This document shows, piece after piece, positions 11,101-23,100 of a stretch of DNA of 64,000 bases (its first letter is position 1; each line of letters begins with the position of its first letter). Origin of the DNA: Pseudoips prasinana. Taxonomy: Eukaryota > Arthropoda > Insecta > Lepidoptera > Nolidae. The position numbers and the translations under genes were made by a program. Location: positions 20,000,001 to 20,064,000 of the forward strand of contig OX621255.1 in the NCBI GenBank assembly GCA_951640165.1, read 5' to 3'. The notes under the pieces were generated by a model that was not told where the DNA came from, made no database searches, and worked only from the letters and a program-made list of their open reading frames with translations.

Positions 11101-14100
11101 TAAGTTTAAAGCCTCTAGCTCTATAAATAACGATACTTCCATATAACTTTTCATCTCCCCCTTACAACTCTTTTTCGCATTAAAATGTAGCCTAAGTCCT
11201 TTTTAATGCTCTAAACTATCTGTGTACCAAATTTCATAGACATTGGTTCTGTAGTTATGGCGTGAAATCTCAACAGCCAGACATGCAGAGTTACTTTTGC
11301 ATTTATAGTTAATATTAGTAAGGATTTTGAAGCCTGTCTGTCAGGTCTGCAGAAATGCAGTACTAGCTGAGATAGGGCCAAAATTAATAATGTTTAAAAT
11401 TGAATTTTTGTTTTTAAAATTAAATGTATTTTCCGTATGTTATGAAAATAAAATTATTTCTTTCAAAAAAAAAATTGCATTGAGTATGTTTAGTAAACAT
11501 TTACCATTAGGTGGACAAATAAACAATTAATTTACGAATCAAAACACGATCTAGGTAACTAGAGGTACATACATACGACCATATTCCTAAAATAAATAAT
11601 AATAATTTCCTCTCGATCGAATTGTTAACCTTCTTTAAAAGAAGAAGATTATCATTTCGACTATGGTTAGTTTTTGCATTGCGATTTCTCCGTTATTTGT
11701 ACATAACTTTCAGCAATATACAAAAATGAATGTTTATCTGTGTGTCCTTTATAGAATCTTCAGCAAAGTTGTTGACGACCAATCTTTAACAGATGGCGCC
11801 ACTATCATTACATTTTTATTTATTTATTTCAGTAAGTGGCGTAGCAACGCGCGCAGGGTATAGCCAGTTTAACATAAATTTTGTTTGAATTCAGAATACT
11901 CAAACTAGATTCTATGGTTTTTATAACGGTAATTTCCTTGAAAGAACTCTCAACGGAGTGATAAGTAAAGGCCCAATCGCAGGCACACCTGTGTGAGCTC
12001 ACTCACAAAGCCCAGTGAGACATAATCTAAAAGTAGGTAGCGAGCAAGGAAGCGTTGCTAACTCTCAGAGGCATGAATTGATAAAGCATTGAACTTCTTG
12101 CGCATCGGTGAAGGGACTCGCCACTTCATGTCCCGGGTTCGACTCCCGTATGATCCATAAATAGTTGTTCTGAGTCTGGATGTAATTTTTGGCCGTCAAT
12201 CATATGTTTATAAAGAACAAACAAAGGTAATACAAATTGGTGTTAAACCCCATGTTCTCTGTTCACAGGTTTAGACGACCTGGCCAAACGCTGCGCCGAT
12301 TACAAGAAACAGGGCTGCAGGTTTGCTAAATGGCGTTGTCCTTTGAAGATTGGAGATAATCTGCCTTCAGTCCTAGCTATAGATGACACAGCACGCGTCC
12401 TCGCGAGGTACGCCTCGATATGCCAGAGTGAGGGTTTGGTGCCGATTGTGGAACCCGATGTTTTATTAGATGGTGAGATTTAGTTATTATATTTCTAGAT
12501 TCTCTTTTGCACTTGCCATTGAGTAGAACCAAGAATTGGCAAGTTGAAGTGGGAGTGGGCATGGCACATAGCTCGTAGAAACGACGGCCGCCTGGGGTAG
12601 AAAGGTTCTCGAGTTGCAACTACAAACGAGAAAACGCAGCGTGAGCAGGTCCCCTACAATACGGACCAATAACCTTGTGACTATCGCTGGAACCTGCTGG
12701 ATGCAGGTAGCGTAAGTGCGTCTTACAGCTAATATGATGACGTTGATGATGAGAACCAACAATTAGTGTAAGCTATCAGTGAGATAGCTTCGGGTCCCGC
12801 GAGATACACTTAGATATGCCAAATTCAGGGGTTGCGGTTGGAACCGATCATGGTGTTGAATAAGATGTTGTCTAGATGCCGTTGAAAATTTAGAAAAACC
12901 GTCAGTGCAAGCCTTAAGGGATATAGCTCGAGATTAGCCTTGATATGTGTAAGTGGTGAGTAGAATCAGTCACTTATCTATGTAAAAGTTTTGTCACTCT
13001 CAGACCGCATTCCTTAGAAGATTGGGGATAACCTGCCACTGATCTGTTGCAGCCTATCAATGACTGTGTCCTGATTTTAATAAAATACGCCTCAATATGT
13101 TCAACCAAAGGGTTAGTGTCAATAGTGGGACTTGGCGTTTTGGTGGGTGATAAGTTTTGGTTTTTCAAATATAGCTATTTTGTTGTTTAGCAGGCTTAAG
13201 CTAAAGCGATCAGTAATATAGAAAAATTCTAGAGGTATTAGTATACCTCTAGAATTTTTGGTGGTCCGTTACGAAAGATATCCAGGCCTGTGAGTTATAA
13301 AACGTAGTGTTTTGCGGGATGAATAGTTTTGGTTATTTCATCTTCGACGGTCACCGTAGCCTAGTTGGTAGTGCTCCTGCCTACGAAGCTGGTGGTCCTG
13401 GGTTCGAATCCCGGTAAGTGCAAATATTTGTGTGATGAGCACGAATATTTGTTTCTGAGTCATGGATGTTTTCTATGTATTTAAGTATTTATCTATCTAT
13501 ATAAGTATGTATATCGTCGCCTGGTACCCATAGTACAAGCTTTGCTTAATTTGGGGCTAGGATGATCTGTGTGACATTGTCCCTATATATTATTATTATT
13601 ATTATTATCTTCAACTAAAAACTGTTTGAACGGATTATATGTTACTATACAAACTTACATCCCCTATTTTACGCCCTTAGGGATGAAATTTCCAAAAATG
13701 CTGAACCACATATTTTTTTATTGTTAACTGAAAGGCCAAATACTAATTTTCATGCCTTTATCTTCAAAAATTACGGATTTTCATACAAACTTACATCCCC
13801 TATTTTACCCCGTTAGGGGATGAATTTCCAAAAATTCTTTCTTAGTGTTCCCTTACGTTATAAAAGGAACCCCGGTGCAAAATTTCAAGTTTCTATCCCT
13901 TATAGTTTAGGCCCTGCGTTGATATATAAGTCAGGGAATCAGGTTTGCCTTTTATATATTATATAGATTTTGCTTCTGCGCTTAAGTAGATTAAAACTAG
14001 ATAGATGTATTCCAAAATTATTATTAATTATTAGCTCAAGACATTGTCCAATTAATTAATTAATTGGACAATGTCAAGGTCTTGGGCTTATTTATGACCT

Positions 14101-17100
14101 GATTTAACAATAGTTTACATTTCAAAGTTTCTAACAGATAAATCGTTACACAATTGCCCAATTAAGTAACCAAATACCGAATTCTATCAATAAAAGTCAA
14201 TTTACCTTAATAATGAATGTTGGGTCTTATTGACAGTTTCTCGTAAATTGGTGGTTTTAGACTAATTGACGCCCAACCTCTAGATATAAATCATAGAATA
14301 GCAATTTTAATACATCTTTATCCAATTGAGCATTGTTTAATAAACTAAAACAGTTCTCTAAAAACTGTGAAACAGTTTTTATGCATATTTTCATCATTTA
14401 CCACCCGAAGTTGAGGTTCACACCCCATACGACCCCATCGTTTTCAAGGCTTGCTTCCGGGCTTCTACTGTCTCGTGAACCAATGAGTTAATAAACCCAC
14501 CTTTTCTGAATCACGTCTCATCGTCTTTTTTCACGTCTGAATCTGCTGTGTCTTTAACGTGAGTGATGAAAATCCCCACGACTTAAGTTTTATAATGTGA
14601 GCGATATCATTATAAAAAACTTTATCTAGAACTCGGGATAAGGATTTAAAAATATATGTGATAAAACAGACCGCACGTACGGACTAATACAATTTCATTC
14701 GTTACTTTAATAATGTATTTGACTATATTTATGTAATAAAAAAATCTTTTTATTTACATGACATACGGAAAATGTACAATTATTTTAATTAGTATATTTT
14801 TAGTTTTTAAATAAAATTCGTACTGGCATTAAAAATGGCCCTATCTCAGCTAATACCACATTTCTGCAGTGCTGATCTTCCGTTTGTTCCGTACAGTATT
14901 GTGCTTGACAAGTACAGACGCCAGCACATCAAGCTACCCCAACCTGTCAAATTTCCCCAATTAAAAGTGATCCTTATACTTTTGTGATAAAGTTGAAAAT
15001 CTATAAAAGGCATTTGACAGATTGGGGTATCTTGGATGTGCTGGCGTCTGTACAAGTGTATGTTCATATCCAAGTGCTAAATAAATTTGGAGAAATGAAT
15101 CTAGAGATATTTCTTTCCAGGCGATCATGACATCGTGAGAGCACAGCAAGTGACAGAGACAGCGTTAGCAGCCATGTACAAAGCTCTCAACGACTACCAC
15201 GTATTTCTGGAAGGAACTTTGTTGAAACCTAACATGGTAAATAAAAATATTTTTTGCAAAATCTCGTTCTCTTTTATATCAGATGCTTGGAGAGTAGTAA
15301 AAGAGAGTAGTAGGGAACAATCCTTTTAAAAGGCGCTAGGTTCGTCTTGAAATCATCACTTATAAATTAACTGCATACTGTACTGTATGACTACTCGTGT
15401 CACCGAGGGTCAGTTAGTCGCTTTGCTGCTTCCCAGAACCCTTGTGTTTTGGTTTCGATACCCCCAAAGACAACTGTCTGTGTCAACCATAAATAGTGAT
15501 TTTAACTGTGGGTTACCTACCGTAGTATCCGTGAATTGCATGTTTGTATAACATACTATACGTTAAGATTATATTATACATAATATATTATACTATACAT
15601 AATATACTATACTATACATAAATATAATATACATAAAGATTTACTTACTTATCGTATGGGCACTTGTTACCCTAGTGTCAGAGTTGTTCAAGCCGCCCAA
15701 TAGGCCTCTGACATGACTTAACGACTGTTGTCTAACGGTTACAACCGGGACCGACAGCTTAACGTGCCCTACGAAGCGCGGAAACACTCAGAAATTAAAC
15801 CACTTTCGAGGTCACCCATCTATAGACTGACCGCGAGCCTAGTTGCTTAACCTCACCAACTGAGAGCATGGCCCCGAACGCAGCGGCTCATTCTAATCAT
15901 TTCTGCTGCAAGTTATATTATACGTATTATATTGCAAGATAGCGTGTGTGTGGTGACGGCGAAGAATATTATCACCTCATCTCATCCCGTGTGAGGCGTA
16001 TAAATACCTACCTACCGAGGGAAGTCCTGCCAGCGAATAAAAATAAATAAATAAAATAAAATAAATAAATAAATAAGGTTTTTATTCACGTAGACTTTAA
16101 AAAAGCGTTTGTAAATAGTCAGAACATGTTTGTAGTAATATAGTTGTAGGTATACATTATTATTTCTAGTAACATAGATATTTAGGTACACATTGTATGA
16201 AAACATTTATAAAATTTATTTTATTATAGCATCGATATTTAGCTAGCTCGTATCAAGTTATTGTCAAGAGATTATGTTTAATTATCTAGTTTAAGTCTAA
16301 TATTTTTACTACATATTGTCAATGGTTCTGTCTATATTAAGGTATTATTATTATGACGGACCTTGTGTTAATAACGACGGTCGCGCTTTAATGCTACCAC
16401 CGGATCCAATGCGCCCCAACTGAGAAGACCCAGCGAAACAAACTCAGTGGGTTCATCTACTACCAACGAACGGGCAGCAGCGTGGTGATTATGGCTCATC
16501 GCCCCAATCTTTCGGGAGGCTTTTGCCCAGCTGTGGACGTAATTTAGCTGACATAATAGTGCAAGATTGCATAATCCAATACAAGTTTCGGAAAATATCC
16601 ACCAAACCACCATTTAGCACAACCCTGTATTTGAGCCCATGACCTTCCGTGTGAGGCTTCCATATAAAAGATGCACTCATAATTAGGCTTGAGGTTATCT
16701 AATCATTGAAGAATCCAAGCAAACCGAGGCCAAAACCTCTATTCCGTAACTTCCATATTCTATTACGGACGATTATCCGACTCGAACGGGCAGAGATGCA
16801 CTAACTTCCAGAAAACGCCAATATCACTATTTAACACAACCTGGTATTGAACCCAAGACCTCATCATCATACAAGCTGCCGTCATATAGATGAGGCAGTC
16901 ATACATAATTAGGCTCAAGGCTATCCAATAGTTGAATAATAATATGTTTTAGTATGTAGTAGGTTGGAATAACGAGCAAAAACTTTCTTAGAATTAGATA
17001 AAATGGCAATCACATTAATCGAAACTAAACCGAGGCCAATTAACACGAATAAAAGAGCGTGCCAATTTCTATAAATATGTTTTTATTTTTTCAAGTGCCT

Positions 17101-20100
17101 GAATACTGCCGTAGATATGGAATTCATTTTGTTTTATATTTTAAGACAACGTCCGCACTAGAGAATTTAATCCCTGTGTCGCGGGGTACTTTACAAACAT
17201 ATACTTGACGGATACAAAGAACATCCAGAACTTAAAATACTAAGGAAGTAAATCTTTATGTACATACAAATTATACAAACATGCAATTCACGGATACTAC
17301 GGTAACCCACAGTTAGAATCACTATTTATGGTTGACACAGATAGTTGTCTTGGGGGTATTGAAACCAAAACGTTTCTATACCAAAAAGGGTTCTGGTAAG
17401 CAGTAAGTTCGAAGGGAACAGGCACTTACATCATATCTTTTTAAAATATTTAGGGGTAAAATTCATAATGCTGAAGTTTTAGAACAGATAGCCCTGTGTG
17501 TCCCGGAAATGTATGTTTGGAGAAGGAGACGGCCGCGATTGCTAGTGGAACCGCGTGGTCGGACTAATCTTGTACATGAGGCGCCCCTGACGCGTGCTCT
17601 CCGTACTCTTAACCTTATAGCAGCTGAGACTGACCTATTTGTGTGTTCTCTGAGTGAGTTCACGAGAAGTGCATTATGTATAATTTGTTATAAGTAAATT
17701 TGTGTAGTGGTATAAAATTGTTATATACTTAGATAAGCACTCTATCGCATTGGACTTATACCTGTAAAGATAGATGTAAGAGGAAAATAAATAAATAAAA
17801 ATAAATCCAGACTCAGAACAACTATTTATGGGTCACAAAAATAGTTGTCCTGCGTGGGATTCGAACAAGGAATACGAAGCGGTGGGGCAACTGTCTTTGC
17901 CGCTGCGCCACACGTGCAGTCATTATAATCATCATGTAGTGACCTCTACTACTGGACAAAGGCCTCCCCCAGAGATTTACATAATGGAATTGTGTCCATA
18001 AATTGGAGGGATGTCGTAATCGCTACGCTTGGCAGACGGGTTGGTGGGTAGGTTTGTAGTTAAGTGTTGATAATTACCTACCCGGATCCGCATCTCTAAA
18101 TCTCATTGGTTTTTTAATTATTGTCTCCTTCAATCATTCCAATCATTGGTTCCTTTGTTTCTTTTTAATTCATACAAGAAAAATGTATGTATAATTTTTC
18201 AGTCTAAACTTCTAAGATGCCGATTGGATAATCGATAAATGGACAAGAATTGAGACCAAAATTTCAAGGATATTTTTTTAATCGGGACTAGTCCCTCCCT
18301 CTTACCCACCCCTGCAACTCCTGTAAGCCAGGATCAACAGTGGCACACTGAGCGGTGAGGCTACGGCATGTCCAGGGGAAGCGCTTTAACTGTCTTGTAT
18401 CTCGCAACAACTTTAATCAGAAAGAAAAAAGGAAGAGTTAGAATATGAATAGTTCCACTTATATAGTTAATTCAAGGATATTTCTTGATTAGACTCATTT
18501 CTTTACTTGGAAAAGGAGAAAGATATATTACAGAGAGAAAGAAACAGAGCAATACATTATAATGCCACGGACATAAAGCAAGGGAGAGTGAAATATACAC
18601 AACCATACAATACAATGGGATAAGATAGTCTTTCTGGGGAATGTTTCCGCCGCCAATTGGCTTTCATTTAATTGACATAACAAGAGAGCGGTATCGCCAA
18701 TTGGCTTTCATTTAATTGACATAACAAGAGAGCAGTATCGCCCATGCGCACGTTCTAAATGTACAATGAGTATATTGGCGAGCGTTTAAGCCGTACCTAT
18801 ATATGAAAACCAGAAGTGCTTCGCTAAGGCTTTAGTACTTTTTTAAGACCACGCACGCTCGCACTAGGTTAATTAATCCCGGTGTCGCCGGGTACTTTAC
18901 AAACATATATTATGTAATTGATGGACACAAAGTATATCTAAACTCAGAAAAAAAATATTTATTTGGGTCAGAAAGCAGCTTTACTATACTTACACTTACA
19001 ATTGTACACTTGTAATTTTTATGTTTGGTTTTCAAAAAAAATACTATTTTCATTATTACAATGTGAACCAAATTGGAGTGCTCTCTCTTAGTTCCATGAG
19101 AATTGTAAACGTGTCTTTGCATAATTGAATGTACACTCGTTAAAAGCTCTTACCTTGTTTATGAATATTTTATACTTCCTTAGCTACTAGAATAAGTGTC
19201 GAATATATCTTAAATAAATTACTTAGTAAAACCTTTCTTTCTTTTTGAAGTTATACTTTTTTTGGCGCGTTATGAAAAAAAATATGAGAGTGAAATTTGA
19301 AGATGGGCGCGCATCACTGTAACACTAAAGTAACAGGTTGAAGAAGCCCGCTAAACCGCTCACCATAGCACTGAATACTATTTAAATTTAAATTCACGTT
19401 TAAGTCATTGCAACGCCTTGCACCATGCTAAATAAGTCACTAAACGTGTTTAAAGAACTGTCAAAGTTATTTAGCGCAAATTAATTAACGGCTATTTAGC
19501 GCAGCTAAATGCGTTTAGCGACACTTTACATGAATTTTGAGACGTTATGTTTATACGACGTGGAGGATTGTTTTGAATTAGAATAATGGATGTGTAGGGT
19601 TTTTAGTTCAGGATGATTATGAAGAAAAAATAATTTATAAAAAGACCTGTTGTAGTAAAGGGATTCATTCGACAAGAAGAAATTTATTCGAGATTTTGAG
19701 TGACAAAAAGAAGTGAATGTAAGAGGTAGGCACTAGCTCAAAATAATGACAACAACAAAGCCTACAAAAAACTGAGAAAATGTAGGTTATGTTTGCACAC
19801 ATATTACTTTTTGTCAATAATGACAGCACTGGTTCCTATTTACGCATACTTTAATCGTAGAAAAAAGTCGTATTGTGTAAAAAATAGCGTTAGCTGTAAC
19901 TTACGTATAACGAAACTTAGGAGAACTGCTATACTGACACGTTTAGTAAAATGTACCTATTTCCAAACAGCTTCGTGCAAGAGGTCATTACACATAATCC
20001 TGTTAAACACATTTATCAATTTAAACATATTTAGTTAAATTTAAATCAGTTCAGTATCCAGATCCAGAGTTTACCCCTTACAACGTCACAATCTCACAAA

Positions 20101-23100
20101 CGTTACCTCTTTATAATATTAAGTATAGATGTGCTAATAAATTGTATTCAGAAGTAATTTAAATTGAATATTTTGATTATTATTATTTGCTTTTACAAAA
20201 AAGTAAAGCTTCTCACGCGCGTAGATAAGTACACGCATAACTTTTTTTTAAATATTCTTTTCCTTCCTTTTACAGACTTCAAAATAAAATGGTTATCAAT
20301 TCGACTGTATGTTTATTTTTTGTTTATGCATATTTTATTATTAATCTTTTTTTGTGCACCGAATTTGAAAACTCTGATGTATGATACATTCAGTCAAAAA
20401 AGTATCGGGAATGGATGATTTGTACCGTTTATGGTTCCAAATTCAAATTTTTGTTTTTTTTTTGTTGTTGTTAGATTGGCACAACTGTTTTTCATTTTGG
20501 CGCGGAGTTTGAGTTGCATCTGTTATTTATATTAAATACAGTGCTAGTTTTAGTAATATCATATTTATAGTGTGTATTGCGAATTTCATAACGGACAAAA
20601 ATATCGAACGAGAAAGAGTTTGTCTTAAATTTTGCATCGCTAATGGAATTTCGTGTTCGGAGTCACTGAAAATGTTACAGAAGGCTTACGGTGAATCGAC
20701 TTTATCAAAAATTCGTGCTTATGAGTGGTTCAAAGCGTTCAAAAGCGGTCGAGATGTGATGAAAGATTTGCCTCGCTCTGGTAGGCCATCAACGTCTGCA
20801 ACTGAAGTTAACATCGCAAAAGTGAAGGAAATAGTGACTGAAAGCAAATAAATAAATGATTGATTGATTGATTGAAAATTCTCATTCAACTCTGAGAGAG
20901 ATAGCCGCCAAACTTTCTGTATCTCACGAGTCGATTCGTACCATTTTAACTAATCATTTGGGTATGAAACATGTTGCCGCTCGGCTATTCCCAAAAGATC
21001 TGAATTTTCTCCAAAAACTCAATCGCATGAAAGTCGCTGAGGACATGGTAGAACGAGTCAATTCCGACCCAACATTCATGGAACGCATTGTTACTGGTGA
21101 CGAGACGTGGGTTTACGAGTTTGACATGCAAACTAGTCAACAAGCTACGGAGTGGCGCCTTCCAACTGAACCGAAACCGAAAAAACCACGCCAAAGTCTA
21201 TCAAAAGTCAAAGTCATGTTGACTGTTTTCTTTGACTATCGCGGTGTTGTGCACTCTGAATTCTTACCGGAAGGCCGAACGGTAAATAAAGAATATTATT
21301 TGAGCGTTATGCGGCGTTTAAAAGAGCAAATTCGACGAAAAAGGCCAGATTTTTGGAAAGAAAATTCTTGGATTTTGCACCACGATAATGCGCCTTCGCA
21401 CAAGGCCATATTTGTGAACGAAGTTTTGACCAAACACTCAACAAATACCATCCAGCAACCACCATATTCACCAGACATGGCTCCAGCTGACTTCTTTCTT
21501 TTTCCTAAACTCAAATTACCACTTCGTGGTACCCGTTTTCAATCGGTAGAAGACATAAAGGAGAATTCGCGGCGAGAACTGAACTCAATTCCGAAAGCAG
21601 CGTTTAAAAAATGTTTTGATGAATGGATTATTCGTTGGCGTAAGTGTATCGTTTCTGAAGGAGCATACTTAGAAGGTGATAAAATAAATTTGGATAAATA
21701 ACAAACATTTTGTATATTATTGATCTTTTCCCGGTACTTTCTTGACAGAGTAGTATGTATGATTTAATTTTCCTTTGAAGCCGATTGAAGAAATGATTTA
21801 GTCATTTTTGACCTTAATCTATTTGAATGCCAATCACGATCACGATGATCAGCGACTTAGGCGGTAGGTCCCCAGACTTGCATAAGACACATGTTACCTA
21901 TTTTTCTCAGGTGACTCCCGGTGCAGGAGCTTCCAAAAAGAGCAATCCTAAAGAAATAGCTGTAACCACAGTAACTGCCTTATTAAGGACCGTACCTGCT
22001 GCTGTACCAGGTAAAGTTATATTTTTATTGATTATATAACCCGCGGGTCATAGGGAACGGATAGATCCCTATGACCCCCTAGATAATTACTGCACTTTCA
22101 GTAAGCCAGGATCGACAGTGGCATATTATAAAAAGCTTCTTCTCAGTGAGGTCAAAGTATATCTTGGGGAAGAACTGTAAATGCCCAGAGCTGTCTTGCT
22201 TTTTTTTATTTGAATTATATTTCTTAATTTATTTTACTTAACTTTTTTTATGAACATGTCCGTTTTCTCTCTGGGTGTAATTATCTATATGAGTATGTAC
22301 TTACAAAAAAGTAGTATATGTAATATATCAGTTATCTGGGTTCCATAGTACAAGCTCTGCTTAGTTTGTGACATGTAATGTCCCGGTAATATATATATAC
22401 ATACATAGACTCAAGCCTGTTTCCCAGAGGGGTAGGAAGAGACAACGGATTTCCATTTGTCACGATCTTTTCACACCTCTTTTGCCTCTATTACTGTCAT
22501 TATATTCTTCATACATGCTTGGTTTATGGTACTTCTGACCTGCCCTTTCTTGAGAACGATTTGGTGAGAGAATGTTCGACGGGGTCTTCCCCTTCCGGTT
22601 GTCCCATTCACACACTATACCTTATATTATTATATTAGTATAAAAAAACTTGAGAGGTGTCAAGGGACACCCGGATGGATCGAAGTTATTTCTTATTATT
22701 TGTTATGTACAAAAAACCTGTTTACAATCAACAAAAATAATCGTCGCGACACCACACTGTTCAATGCGAAATAGAAATGAAAATATCTGGCTTGCTTTCT
22801 ATAAGAGAGAGAGAGAGACAGACAGAGAAACATGCGCACGCCGCACAGCTGCAAAAAGTGTCGTGACAACTTTTCGTAAGATTTTTTTCCGTCTAGCCCC
22901 CTTTTACAACGCGCGATTAGGAACTTCGTTCCAAAAAAGTTATAAAAACAATCGCCATAACTTTTTATTTTTTTTCAGGCATCACTTTCCTCTCCGGTGG
23001 TCAATCAGAAGAAGAAGCAACCTTAAACCTGAACGCCATCAACCAAGTTGACAAATACAAACCGTGGGCCCTAACCTTTAGCTATGGGAGAGCATTGCAG

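Noticed and set aside
13352..13425. Functional tRNA gene
   Set aside because: Same structure with the same non-tRNA body is repeated at 40600; a SINE head.
17463..17663. Minus-strand 66-residue open frame
   Set aside because: Antisense shadow of the LINE fragment on the plus strand.
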